DNA from: G963662905 sp965230045
Lineage (GTDB): Bacteria > Bacteroidota > Bacteroidia > Bacteroidales > WRLA01
NCBI GenBank assembly: GCA_965230045.1
Contig: OZ245940.1
Span: forward strand, 4,154,001 to 4,218,000
Direction of reading: 5' to 3'
Length of the DNA stretch: 64,000 bases
The translations under genes were made by a program, and so were the position numbers. Below are positions 42,968 to 56,412 of the stretch, piece after piece. The notes under the pieces are model-generated. The model was not told the DNA's origin and ran no database searches. It saw only the letters and a list, made by a program, of their open reading frames with translations. Positions within the stretch are counted from its first letter, which is position 1; the number at the start of each line of letters is the position of its first letter.

Positions 42968-45223
42968 TTAATTCAGAGGGCTGACACGCTCCCCATTTTC
43001 GAAACGCACGAGCTTTCCATCTTTCAGATTAAGTTTTTCTGCCAGATATTCAAGGTATCCTATAGCCACATCAATACTTTTAAAGTTACCTACATAATAA
43101 TAATAGTAACCACCATAGAGCTCGGAAGTAATTTTTTCCGGCGTTTGAAAATAGGATTTCAGCTCAGATTCAGCGATAGGCAAAGCTGATTTTTTAAACA
43201 GGATACGGTATTCCGCATTACCTGATGCATTTTCTTTTTCTGCTTTAACAAAAGAAGTATCTGAACCGGAAGGCTCTTTTGACTTTACTGTCTTTTTTTC
43301 AGCAGGAGTATTTTGTGCTTTTTTAGGCTCTGATTCTTCTGCCGGCTTTTTCACATTCTTCTTTGATGGCTGCTTTGTGAGATGTGATGGGATTTTATTG
43401 AGGCGCTGTCCTTTGTAATATGCCACAACGAATGCTCCGTCCACATCGTTTAAACTAATCAGGTTATCGCGGGCTTTTTGAGCTTGATTGTAATTTTTAT
43501 AATTTCCTGCCAGATATCGGTAGGCTCCATCCGCTTTTTCTTCATAAACAGGAATTGTAAGGTTGTAGGCATCGGTTAAATCCTGTGCGGCAATCGCTTC
43601 CGGTGATGAATGAATCTGAATACGGAAAAGGTAGCCATCATCCGTTTTTGCTTGACTTACTGCTTTCCCTTCGTTAAGTGAAGGATCATCATTTCGCTGT
43701 CCTTTTACGAAAGCAACAACAAAAGCTCCTTTCACTTTATTGTTGGCTCTCAACTTATTCCGATACTTCAATGCATCATCCAAATGCTTAAAATGGCCGC
43801 TACGGTAACGGATCCAGCCATCTGCAAATCGCTCTTCAATAATATTGTTTAATCCAAACATCTGCTCCGCTTTAGCAACACTGATTTGCGGTCTGCGCTG
43901 GGCCATAACCTGCACACTATAAAAAGCAATATCATCCGGATTTGCCTTTTCGTAATCTATTGTTTCATAACCCGCTCCGCTGACAGCAACATCTTCAACA
44001 ATAAGAGAAGAATCGACTACTTGCTTTTGCATCAGCTTATAATATCCTTTCTCGGGTATAAAAACATAATTCAGGTGGTGCGAAACGAATGTTTCATCCT
44101 CATCGGTGGTTAAATCAGCAAAAATCACAAAATCAGATACCGGTCTGGTAAAAAGAACAGGCTCAGCGGTTGATGAAACGATGAAATTTACCATACCTGA
44201 AACATAAAGCAGATTTATTTTGAGATTGGTTATAAAATCTCCTCGTGTATAATTGGCATACGGCAAGGCAGGATTTGCTATTTCTATCTGGTCAGGGTGG
44301 TGTATCCTGATGTTTCCGTTGATCATCTTTTCTTCAAACTCCAATTCAAAAACCAGGTTAAACTTATCCTTTCCATCGATGATATCCGGTCCAATTACGC
44401 GAAAAGGCACAAACTCCTCGACAACAAGTTCTTCTTCAACGACTACATCTTCAGTTTCTTCCTTTTTCTTAACAGGCTTTGGGACACCATAAGAGAGCAA
44501 ACCCTCTGTTTTTTGATAATCCAATAGGTCATGGCTTACAGAAGTTCCTAAATTATAGGCAATTCCCGCCGATGCATTAAAATAGATATCGTATTTCGAA
44601 CCACCAACCGTTAAATCAGGTAAATCACTGTTTGGAACCTGATAGATGCCTTCTGCGATTATTGAAAATTTATCATTCAAACGGTAATCGAGGCCAATAC
44701 CTGCGGGAAAAACCAACATAGATCCAGTACCAATGTCGGTATTGATCAAATTTGTAACATCATCACCATTTGTATAAGGTCTGATTCGCTGCGTATCATA
44801 ACATGATAGACCAGCTCCAAGTATGCCATATACATGAAACGGCCGGCTCTCATCCGGAGCAAAAGTTTGAATTATATTCCATTTAAACTGCAAATTGAAT
44901 CCATAAACTTTTGCATCAAACCATGCCATAATCGGATCTTTTCCCTCCCTCGGGTATGATTTTGTTCCGCCAAGCAAGCCATAGTTTAATTCAAATCGAT
45001 TCTCAAGCCAATGGTTCCACTTTTTTGCCGCAAAAACAGATAAGTTTGGTTTAATATAATTTTCTTCAGATTCAAAAAAGTTGAAATCTCCAAAAGGGCC
45101 ATTAATTCCAATCTTAGCACCGACAGACAGGCCTAATTTCCAGTCATTTTTTTGGGCAAACAAAGATTGATGCAAAAACAAAATGCACAAAACAAGTAAT
45201 ATGTATAAACAACTATTTTTCAA
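42968..45223 (-). CDS. Outer-membrane beta-barrel protein with three SPOR-like repeats
   Basis: This 751-residue exported protein has a signal peptide ending about 23 (LFAQ) and an N-terminal eight-strand-like barrel (about 28-235). Near 245-275 lies an acidic linker, and a central beta domain (about 278-415) follows. Three divergent SPOR-like units lie near 430-505, 545-620 and 675-751, each with the pattern of a strand, helix, then YRYLAGNYKNYNQAQKAR-type strand-helix. A KKxxKK-rich linker separates the last two. SPOR domains bind denuded peptidoglycan, so it may tie the outer membrane to the wall. It starts at the base after the TPR gene's stop. Confidence 0.7.
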   Translation of the reverse strand: MKNSCLYILLVLCILFLHQSLFAQKNDWKLGLSVGAKIGINGPFGDFNFFESEENYIKPNLSVFAAKKWNHWLENRFELNYGLLGGTKSYPREGKDPIMAWFDAKVYGFNLQFKWNIIQTFAPDESRPFHVYGILGAGLSCYDTQRIRPYTNGDDVTNLINTDIGTGSMLVFPAGIGLDYRLNDKFSIIAEGIYQVPNSDLPDLTVGGSKYDIYFNASAGIAYNLGTSVSHDLLDYQKTEGLLSYGVPKPVKKKEETEDVVVEEELVVEEFVPFRVIGPDIIDGKDKFNLVFELEFEEKMINGNIRIHHPDQIEIANPALPYANYTRGDFITNLKINLLYVSGMVNFIVSSTAEPVLFTRPVSDFVIFADLTTDEDETFVSHHLNYVFIPEKGYYKLMQKQVVDSSLIVEDVAVSGAGYETIDYEKANPDDIAFYSVQVMAQRRPQISVAKAEQMFGLNNIIEERFADGWIRYRSGHFKHLDDALKYRNKLRANNKVKGAFVVAFVKGQRNDDPSLNEGKAVSQAKTDDGYLFRIQIHSSPEAIAAQDLTDAYNLTIPVYEEKADGAYRYLAGNYKNYNQAQKARDNLISLNDVDGAFVVAYYKGQRLNKIPSHLTKQPSKKNVKKPAEESEPKKAQNTPAEKKTVKSKEPSGSDTSFVKAEKENASGNAEYRILFKKSALPIAESELKSYFQTPEKITSELYGGYYYYYVGNFKSIDVAIGYLEYLAEKLNLKDGKLVRFENGERVSPLN

Positions 45224-46399
45224 TTACTTATTATGTTTAAGCCATTTACGGCATTTTTTTTGAAGGATTATTTCCGCCTCTTCAATATTATATTTTGCTG
45301 CCTGGTCAAAATCGGAACACGCGTCATCCTTATTTTTAAGTTTCAAGCGCACCATCCCTCTGTTGAAGTATGATTTTGCCCACTGTTCAGACAAACCTTC
45401 CTGATTTGGATCATAATATAAGGATCGGGTGAAATACTTATCCGCCTGGATATAATCCTCCAAACGGTAATAGCAGCTCCCCAGCAAAGCGAAAATTAAG
45501 AAATTCTTTGTTTCTGGTTCTATTTCGATAGCTTTCTGAAAATCATCAATAGCGGCATCGTATTCTTTTCTATCGAAAAAACTTAAACCCCGATGCAGGT
45601 AATCATTATAGGATTTGGGATTACTAATCAGATTGGGATAATAATGAAGACCACGGATAAAATGGGCAAACTTATCATATGAAGTTTCAAAATAGGAACG
45701 CAAAAAAAGCTTATCTTCATTCTTCTGAAGCAAATACGGTGCCCAGATATCCTGTTTATTAAAGACATCAATAATTCGGAAACGAATATATTTTTTATCA
45801 TTCTCTTTTACTGGCAATACGGCAAATATCGCAGTTTTGGGACTTTTTAATGCACCTTCTTTAACTTTTTGAATTTGGTTAGCAATACGAGATAAGTATC
45901 TTTTTTTATCGTAATCGACCATACGCCCCATCCAGAATACATCAAGGTTAACGGCATAAGGAACATTCATTGTAAGTGTATCAGGTAAAATTTCCTCAAG
46001 TTTAGAGGCTTTAAAAATATAGTATGTCACCGTAGGGTATTTATCCCAATTCTCAAGCAACAAATTAAATTCATATTCACCATCACGGGAATAGATAATC
46101 ATAATGACATGCTGAACCCCATTAATGATTACTTCGCGCATTTGAATACTTTTAAAATTAGTCACGCCAAGCTTAGCATTTTTATTGCTGCTATTATTTA
46201 GTTCGGAATTACGGGTAGGAATCTTATTCTCACCCTCGATCCAGATACCATTATCCTGAAAAGTCCAGCCAGATGCCTCACCGAGACAGGCTTTGGGTTC
46301 AGAAATTTTAGGCATACCATTAACATCCCTACTAAGAAACTGAGCTTCAGCAGAATAACACAAGAACACGAGAAACAAAAAAATGAGTTTCCAAAGCAT
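45224..46399 (-). CDS. Exported TPR-repeat protein
   Basis: This 391-residue protein starts at the ATG at 46399, giving a signal peptide (MLWKLIFLFLVFLCYSAEAQ); the upstream in-frame ATG would bury it. The middle is beta-rich and unrecognised. The last 120 residues contain about three TPRs (SYNDYLHRGLSFFDRKEYDAAIDDF, then GSCYYRLEDYIQADKYF and SYFNRGMVRLKLKNKDDACSDF). It abuts the SPOR-barrel gene with no gap, so the two probably act together in the envelope. Function unknown. Confidence 0.75.
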   Translation of the reverse strand: MLWKLIFLFLVFLCYSAEAQFLSRDVNGMPKISEPKACLGEASGWTFQDNGIWIEGENKIPTRNSELNNSSNKNAKLGVTNFKSIQMREVIINGVQHVIMIIYSRDGEYEFNLLLENWDKYPTVTYYIFKASKLEEILPDTLTMNVPYAVNLDVFWMGRMVDYDKKRYLSRIANQIQKVKEGALKSPKTAIFAVLPVKENDKKYIRFRIIDVFNKQDIWAPYLLQKNEDKLFLRSYFETSYDKFAHFIRGLHYYPNLISNPKSYNDYLHRGLSFFDRKEYDAAIDDFQKAIEIEPETKNFLIFALLGSCYYRLEDYIQADKYFTRSLYYDPNQEGLSEQWAKSYFNRGMVRLKLKNKDDACSDFDQAAKYNIEEAEIILQKKCRKWLKHNK

Positions 46400-46571
46400 A
46401 TCTTGTAATAAATAATTTTCATAAAAATACCTAAATGTGCTGATATAAAAGAGCTTATGAACAGGACTTATCAATCAATTATCAACAGCTTATATTAAAA
46501 AATCTTTATAAAAGCACATTGAAGCAATCAACGAGGAATGAGTAGAAGAGTACAAAAAAGGGGTATAAAAC

Positions 46572-46599
46572 AAAAAACCCAGCCAAAAAGGCTGGGTTT
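46572..46599 (-). terminator. Terminator of the rRNA operon
   Basis: Perfect 10-bp arms (46575-46584 and 46590-46599, AAACCCAGCC and its complement) around AAAAA are followed on the minus strand by a T-run. It lies about 10 bp after the 5S gene. The rest of 46400-46571 shows nothing recognisable. Confidence 0.9.
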
Positions 46600-46606
46600 A
46601 AAAAAT

Positions 46607-46716
<110 letters not shown>

Positions 46717-46759
46717 AAATATCTTTGACACACTGCAAAATACTCAAACAATCCTTACT

Positions 46760-49588
<2,829 letters not shown>

Positions 49589-49819
49589 TGATTCTAAAAA
49601 AAATTGTTCTTTCTTATGCAGCATGTCAATGTACTTTTAACAAAAACAAAACTTAACAGGTTGCCGTTCTGACCGGCCGGTCTGCCCGCTTTGCTCCCAT
49701 CAGATCTTTTGATCTTTTGGCCGTTTCCCAGGGATGCGATCCCTTGACCTTGGCTTTTGTCCTGTGTGCCCCGCGGCACAGGGAAACATTTCTGTCATTA
49801 TGTCTAATGTACGTCTCTG
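49589..49819 (-). other. tRNA-Ala to 23S spacer
   Basis: This internal transcribed spacer of about 230 bases holds no gene. It contains small GC-rich hairpins (for example CTGTGTGCC with its partner near 49765-49785) and, at 49623-49637, the 15-base element shared with the 16S leader (51666-51680). Both copies lie shortly upstream of a large rRNA, in keeping with antitermination or RNase III processing signals. Confidence 0.6.
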
Positions 49820-49893
49820 TGGAGAATAAGGGAGTCGAACCCTTGACCTCTAGAATGCAAATCTAGCGCTCTAGCCAACTGAGCTAATCCCCC
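49820..49893 (-). tRNA. tRNA-Ala (anticodon TGC)
   Basis: This 74-base cloverleaf has acceptor stem GGGGGAT/ATTCTCC (with G-U pairs), D-loop AGCTCAGTTGG, anticodon stem around TTTGCAT and T-arm GGGTTCGACTCCC. The 3' CCA is not encoded. It lies in the 16S-23S spacer. Confidence 0.96.
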
Positions 49894-49910
49894 TTAAGTA
49901 TCAGTCACCG

Positions 49911-49984
49911 TAGTCTCGGGCAGACTTGAACTGCCGACCCCTACATTATCAGTGTAGTGCTCTAACCAACTGAGCTACGAGACT
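49911..49984 (-). tRNA. tRNA-Ile (anticodon GAT)
   Basis: This 74-base cloverleaf has acceptor stem AGTCTCG/CGAGACT, D-arm AGCTCAGTTGG, anticodon stem CTACA/TGTAG around the GAT loop, and T-arm with GTTCAAGTC. CCA is not encoded. It is first in the 16S-Ile-Ala-23S order. Bases 49985-50068 are spacer. Confidence 0.96.
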
Positions 49985-50068
49985 ATAAGCTTAAGGTATA
50001 AATTACCTTCCCGTATATATTATTGTGAACAGCGCCATCCTTTGATTCCTTAAAGGCCTTCTCCTCCA

Positions 50069-51590
<1,522 letters not shown>

Positions 51591-51665
51591 ATTAATCTTA
51601 TTAAAATTTACCTTCAGAGACAGTCCTCTATTTCCTCAAAGAATGGCTAGTTGCTGTTCATCAAT

Positions 51666-51680
51666 ATGTCAATGTACTTT
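51666..51680 (-). repeat. 15-base leader element shared with the 23S leader
   Basis: These 15 bases (AAAGTACATTGACAT on the transcribed strand) recur exactly at 49623-49637, about 35 bases before 23S. This copy is about 75 bases before 16S. A shared position upstream of both large rRNAs suggests an antitermination or processing signal. Confidence 0.6.
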
Positions 51681-51721
51681 CGTCCTCTTTTTTAAAACCT
51701 CCGTCCTTCTGAACGGGGGTG

Positions 51722-51752
51722 CAAAGATACACACTTTCTGGTTCCGCCCAAA
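51722..51752 (-). promoter_or_regulatory. rRNA promoter P1 (nearest 16S)
   Basis: On the minus strand TTTG (51752-51749) is followed after exactly 19 bp by TATCTTTG (51729-51722), then by the shared start region CACCCCCGTT. The start site would lie about 130 bases before mature 16S. Confidence 0.85.
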
Positions 51753-51835
51753 CTTTTTATTAAAAAATTATTAAAAAAAAGCTGTTTGAAATTATCCCCT
51801 CAAGGTGCGTTTTCCCGTATCCTCTAACGGGGGTG

Positions 51836-51866
51836 CAAAGGTAAGAATGTTTTCCATTCCAGCAAG
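51836..51866 (-). promoter_or_regulatory. rRNA promoter P2
   Basis: CTTG (51866-51863), 19 bp, then TACCTTTG (51843-51836) on the minus strand, followed by CACCCCCGTT. The initial transcript would form a CCCGT/ACGGG hairpin (51814-51831). Confidence 0.82.
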
Positions 51867-51971
51867 CTTTTTCTGAAGTTTTTTTTTAAAAAACCAAAGC
51901 TCAAGCCCCTCGCCGCGATCCCTCAATGGAACCAAGATCTCAATGTGCGTTCCCCGTCTTAAACGGGGGTG

Positions 51972-52002
51972 CAAAGGTAAAAATGTTTTTTATAATGACA
52001 AG
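51972..52002 (-). promoter_or_regulatory. rRNA promoter P3
   Basis: CTTG (52002-51999), 19 bp, then TACCTTTG (51979-51972) on the minus strand, followed by CACCCCCGTT and a CCCCGT/ACGGGG hairpin with a 5-base loop (51952-51968). Confidence 0.82.
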
Positions 52003-52117
52003 ACTTTTTTTTGAAAAAAATTAAAAGCTTGATAACCAGTTATATAAACACCCTTAATACCAGCTCGCTCACCTCAACCCTGCATGATGTCTATGGACGT
52101 TCCCTCATTTGCGGCTG

Positions 52118-52148
52118 CAAAAGTACTCCCTTTTTGTTAATTTCCAAA
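52118..52148 (-). promoter_or_regulatory. rRNA promoter P4 (distal)
   Basis: TTTG (52148-52145), 19 bp, then TACTTTTG (52125-52118) on the minus strand. Its start region (CAGCCGC) differs from the other three and lacks the hairpin, so it may respond to different signals. The remaining 52149-52264 is AT-rich with no gene. Confidence 0.75.
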
Positions 52149-52264
52149 ATTAATCTATAAGTTTTTTAGGATTAATTTATCTTCAAAACATAATATACTC
52201 ATAATAAACATATTACGCCTTGCAAAAATCACATCTTTTTTATGCATCTACATAATACCGATTA

Positions 52265-53554
52265 CTAATGCTGCCTGTATCGCCGATAAGACCACCTCAT
52301 CAGCAGCATTGCCAGCGCTAAACTTACTATGGAAATCATGAAAGTCCAGGTAAACCCAAGGGTTTTATAAAAAACAATACCGAGAATTGGGGCGAAAATA
52401 GCCCGAATGGCGGTTAAAGTCAGATGCACACTTTGATAATCACTGGCTTCTTCCTGCCTGCAGAAATAAGCAGAGCCGATGCTCCAAAGCAATGACATGC
52501 TTGCTGCGAATACTCCGTGTGCAATAAAAGCGGGTATTAGCATATAGTATATCTGCAATTCTGCCCAATTGCTTGCCTGCGGAAAATACTCCGTCAGCAT
52601 CACGAAGAAAAGGTAGGCCATCAATGAACCAAAAGTGATCGCTGCAAATTTCCTGGGATCGATTTTTCCCAGCAGCTTCCCAAAAAAGGGCAGCATGACA
52701 ATCGCCAATACATTATATATATTCTTGTAAAAGGCATAGGAAGTATAATTCATCATGAGCTGCTCGTTAAAAAAGATCACGACCACGGTCACCGTTATCA
52801 TAAATGCGAACCCATAAAACATAAAACCCATTTCAAAATCACGATAAGGTTTGTTATCGCGGATTATTCCCCACATCCTCCAGGCACTTTTCTTCACAGA
52901 AGATATAAAAGCCGCCGTTTTCTCTGAAGGATTGTCTTTATATGGTATCATTGACAAGAGGAACAAGTTCCCGATTGCAAGAATCGCGACCAGCGGAAAC
53001 ACCCAACGGAAAGCATAATGATCAGCATCGAGCAGAAATCCATATGCCAGGGTCGCAAGCAGCATGGCTATTTTATTCAGTGATGTTGCGAAGGAATAGA
53101 GGTATCCGAAATTTTGATGCCGGTAATTGGTTTTCAGAAAAAGATTAATAGTTGGGTAGATGATGGGGTTACCCATATAGTATATAAGGAAGACCGTCAG
53201 AAAAATATAATGGTATATTGATGTACCTGAAACAGCATCGGCAGATGCCGGAAAGAAAATAAGCACAGCCAATGGTGCGCGGGTAAGGATAGCTGTATAG
53301 CGAAGCAATTTCTTCCTGGATTTCGCCCTGTTGAGAAATTCATTGAAAAACAAAAGGAAAATAAAAACGATCATACTGAACTGGAATAAAAATCCCAGTT
53401 GATAATCGGATCCCAAAAGACTACGCACAAAGACAAATTCGTTTAAAGCAAGCACGCCAAGGATGATTCCTTCGATAAGACTATATATAATGTGTAATTG
53501 AAAAGCTTTATGCTCGCTTTTGCTAAGATCATGTTTAAAAAGTCGCAGCGTCAT
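52265..53554 (-). CDS. Major facilitator superfamily transporter
   Basis: This 429-residue integral membrane protein has about 12 predicted TM helices in two six-helix halves joined near residue 210 by a loop (SSVKKSAWRMWGIIRDNKPYRDF, read in two parts). The ATG at 53554 is preferred because AAAGGA precedes it; an in-frame TTG at 53575 would add seven residues. No substrate-specific motif is recognised, and the usual MFS motif A is weak. It stands alone upstream of the rRNA promoters and downstream of rpoD on the same strand. Confidence 0.8.
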   Translation of the reverse strand: MTLRLFKHDLSKSEHKAFQLHIIYSLIEGIILGVLALNEFVFVRSLLGSDYQLGFLFQFSMIVFIFLLFFNEFLNRAKSRKKLLRYTAILTRAPLAVLIFFPASADAVSGTSIYHYIFLTVFLIYYMGNPIIYPTINLFLKTNYRHQNFGYLYSFATSLNKIAMLLATLAYGFLLDADHYAFRWVFPLVAILAIGNLFLLSMIPYKDNPSEKTAAFISSVKKSAWRMWGIIRDNKPYRDFEMGFMFYGFAFMITVTVVVIFFNEQLMMNYTSYAFYKNIYNVLAIVMLPFFGKLLGKIDPRKFAAITFGSLMAYLFFVMLTEYFPQASNWAELQIYYMLIPAFIAHGVFAASMSLLWSIGSAYFCRQEEASDYQSVHLTLTAIRAIFAPILGIVFYKTLGFTWTFMISIVSLALAMLLMRWSYRRYRQH

Positions 53555-53662
53555 TTTCCTTTTATAAGTATTCAATTAATCCGGGAAGCCGGCAAAACTA
53601 TGAAAAACTATTCCTCCAGTTATTACCAGCTGCATTTTATACGCTGCCGGATGATATTGAAA

Positions 53663-53691
53663 CAAAAAAAGCGCAGTAAAAACCACGCTTT
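53663..53691 (-). terminator. Probable terminator of rpoD
   Basis: On the minus strand AAAGCG (53691-53686) pairs with CGCTTT (53673-53668) and is followed by a run of T. It begins 6 bp after the rpoD stop. The 6-bp stem is short, so confidence is moderate. Confidence 0.55.
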
Positions 53692-53696
53692 CAATT

Positions 53697-54563
53697 TTAT
53701 TGTCCGAGATATGCTTTTAACAACCGGCTCCGGGAAGTATGCTTGAGCCTTCGGATGGCTTTTTCTTTAATTTGCCGCACTCTTTCGCGTGTGAGGTCAA
53801 ATTTAGCGCCAATTTCTTCGAGTGTCAGGCCATGGTTCATACCCAAACCGTAGTAGAGGTTTATAACCTGACGTTCTTTTTCAGTCAATGTAGCCAAACT
53901 TCGCTGAATTTCTTTGTTCAGGCTTTCCTTCATTAGCATTTCATCTGTTCCGGTGGTGCTTTCATCAACGAAAACATCAAGGAATTTTGTGTCTTCATCC
54001 TCTACAAGAGGTGCATCCATTGAAACGTAGCGTGTCGAAATTTTCATCACGGAAGCAATTTTTTCTTCATCGACTTCCATAGACTGAGCAATTTCATTGG
54101 GCGAAGGGGGCCGCTCAAATTCCTGTTCCAGCCGCGATTGGGCTTTTTTCAGTTTATTAAGTGAACCTACCTGATTAAGGGGAAGGCGCACAATACGGGA
54201 TTGTTCTGCCAGTGCCTGCAAAATGGACTGGCGAATCCACCAAACGGCATAACTGATAAATTTAAACCCCCTGGTTTCATCAAAGCGCCGTGCAGCCTTA
54301 ATTAATCCAAGGTTTCCTTCGTTGATCAGATCGGGAAGGCTCAGCCCTTGATTTTGATATTGCTTTGCAACGGAAACTACGAAACGGAGGTTGGCTTTAC
54401 ATAATTTTTCCAAAGCATCTTCATCGCCTTCACGGATCCGTTGGGCGAGTTTCACTTCTTCATCTGCGGTAATCAGCTCCTCTTTACCTATGTCCTGTAG
54501 GTATTTATCGAGTGAAGCCGTTTCCCTGTTTGTAATGGACTTTGTTATTTTTAATTGCCTCAT
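53697..54563 (-). CDS. rpoD: Primary RNA polymerase sigma factor (RpoD/SigA)
   Basis: This 288-residue protein is the housekeeping sigma factor in the short Bacteroidota form, without region 1.1 or the non-conserved insert. Region 1.2 (DKYLQDIGKEELITADEE), region 2 (NLRFVVSVAKQYQ, LPDLINEGNLGL, FISYAVWWIRQSI), region 3 and region 4 (TLEEIGAKFDLTRERVRQIKEKA, the -35-element helix-turn-helix) are all intact. The unusual -33/-7 promoters found through this window are those read by this type of sigma. Confidence 0.96.
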   Translation of the reverse strand: MRQLKITKSITNRETASLDKYLQDIGKEELITADEEVKLAQRIREGDEDALEKLCKANLRFVVSVAKQYQNQGLSLPDLINEGNLGLIKAARRFDETRGFKFISYAVWWIRQSILQALAEQSRIVRLPLNQVGSLNKLKKAQSRLEQEFERPPSPNEIAQSMEVDEEKIASVMKISTRYVSMDAPLVEDEDTKFLDVFVDESTTGTDEMLMKESLNKEIQRSLATLTEKERQVINLYYGLGMNHGLTLEEIGAKFDLTRERVRQIKEKAIRRLKHTSRSRLLKAYLGQ

Positions 54564-54761
54564 TAGCGCTCCTTAATTTGCAGAAATGGTGCTCTCTGTT
54601 TGTAAACTGACTGATAGCGAATCTGCAATTTAGTGAATTTTTCGTTCCGTGCAAATAAAACGTTGCACAATTAATTTTTATTATCTCAGATTTTAACACA
54701 AAAAAAACGACAAATGTTCAGCGTTCCACCTGCATAAAGCAGCGATGCGCCAATGAACAAC

Positions 54762-56240
54762 TTACCTGCTTCCCGGAATACCCATGCCATAATATGCACG
54801 AAGGCCGTTAGGATAAGCTCCTTCTATCAGCACACCACCTTTTTTACCATTCAGTATTTTCCTGATGTCTTTGGCATCATTTATTCTTTCTTTATCAATT
54901 TGTGTGATGATGAAATTTTTCCGCACACCGATCCGGCTTAAAGTGCCGGCTTCAATATCCGAAACGCGAACGCCGTTTTTGAGACCAAGTTTTTCCAGTT
55001 CTTCCTGAGAAACCTTCATAAACGAAGCACCTAATTCGGGAAAATACTCTTCTTTTTCTTTTTGTACCACTTCAGTATTTCCGTATTGGTTTTTGAGCAC
55101 AACAGGAAAATGAAGACGGTCGCCTGCACGGAAAACTTCAATATCAACCTGATCTCCCGGGCTGTGCTGGCCTATGCTTTCCATCAATTCAGCAGTGCTG
55201 TTGACCGGCTGGCTGTTTACTGAAAGAATCACATCACCGTCTTTTATTCCGGCTTCTTCCGCAGAACCACCATCCATCAAGCCGGCGATATACACGCCTC
55301 CTGGCGTATCAAGCCCTACCTGATCTGCCAGCTCGCTGTTCACATCCAAAATCTGCACACCGATAAACCCTCTTTGGGTTTCGCCATAGAGCATCAGGTC
55401 ATTCACAACTTTTTTAACGATATTAACCGGAATAGCAAAAGAATATCCCGCATAATATCCGGTACCCGTTGCAATTGCCGCATTAATTCCTATGAGCTCT
55501 CCCTGTGTATTTACCAGAGCACCGCCACTATTGCCTCGGTTTACGGCTGCATCTGTCTGGATAAACGATTCAATTGTAGAGCCATTCGGATTGCGCAAAA
55601 TATGGATGTTCCGTGCTTTGGCACTCACAATTCCGGCTGTAACGGTGGATGTAAGGTTAAATGGGTTTCCCACGGCAAGCACCCACTCTCCTACCCGTGC
55701 ATTATCAGAATCTCCAAAAGGAATGAAAGGCAAATCTACTTCATCCACTTTTATAAGAGCAAGGTCAGTGGTGGGATCCGTTCCCATAACCCTTGCTTCG
55801 TAGCTGCGTTTATCATTCAATGTAACCTCAACATAATCAGCTCCACTAACAACATGGTTGTTCGTAACAATATACCCATCTTCGGAAATTATTACGCCAC
55901 TTCCCATTCCCAGAGCACCGCGTTTTTGTTTTTTATAATTGTAATGCGGGCTTCCCATATAATCGCGGAAAGCGTCGAAAAAATCGTTGTAAACAGAGCT
56001 TTTGCGTTCAAATTCGGTCGTAATATGCACGACACCGTGCACTGTGCGTTCTGCGGCCAGTTCAAAACTGGGTACATTCGGCGGTGTGGCCGGCAATGAA
56101 GCCTGTGCAACCGGTATATTGTTTTCTTGCAATACCTCTTTGATAACAACTTCTTTGTCACTCGATACAAAATGGTAAATACCGACGCTAATAAAACTAC
56201 TTGTCAGAGCAATCAGAATAACTGGCAGATATTTTTTCAT
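54762..56240 (-). CDS. Do/DegQ-family serine endoprotease (HtrA)
   Basis: This 492-residue periplasmic protease-chaperone has an N-terminal signal anchor (about 4-25). The trypsin-like domain carries His129 (NNHVVSG), Asp159 (TDLALIKV) and Ser238 (RGNSGGAL). PDZ1 (about 295-385) is intact and PDZ2 (about 400-490) more divergent. HtrA proteins degrade or refold damaged envelope proteins. Activation usually follows PDZ binding of exposed C-termini. It is divergent from dapF. Confidence 0.93.
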   Translation of the reverse strand: MKKYLPVILIALTSSFISVGIYHFVSSDKEVVIKEVLQENNIPVAQASLPATPPNVPSFELAAERTVHGVVHITTEFERKSSVYNDFFDAFRDYMGSPHYNYKKQKRGALGMGSGVIISEDGYIVTNNHVVSGADYVEVTLNDKRSYEARVMGTDPTTDLALIKVDEVDLPFIPFGDSDNARVGEWVLAVGNPFNLTSTVTAGIVSAKARNIHILRNPNGSTIESFIQTDAAVNRGNSGGALVNTQGELIGINAAIATGTGYYAGYSFAIPVNIVKKVVNDLMLYGETQRGFIGVQILDVNSELADQVGLDTPGGVYIAGLMDGGSAEEAGIKDGDVILSVNSQPVNSTAELMESIGQHSPGDQVDIEVFRAGDRLHFPVVLKNQYGNTEVVQKEKEEYFPELGASFMKVSQEELEKLGLKNGVRVSDIEAGTLSRIGVRKNFIITQIDKERINDAKDIRKILNGKKGGVLIEGAYPNGLRAYYGMGIPGSR

Positions 56241-56412
56241 AATGCATTTATTTTAGCGTTTTCTATCGTTTATCAAAAAAAACGCCAGAAATGGCTAAAA
56301 GGTTATGTGCCAATCGTTAATTTTTGTTAAGCAATATCGCAAAATCCGTTTCATCCCTATCGAACCCTCTATCCTTAATCTTATTACCTTTGTGGCTTAA
56401 AGAGATAATTTT

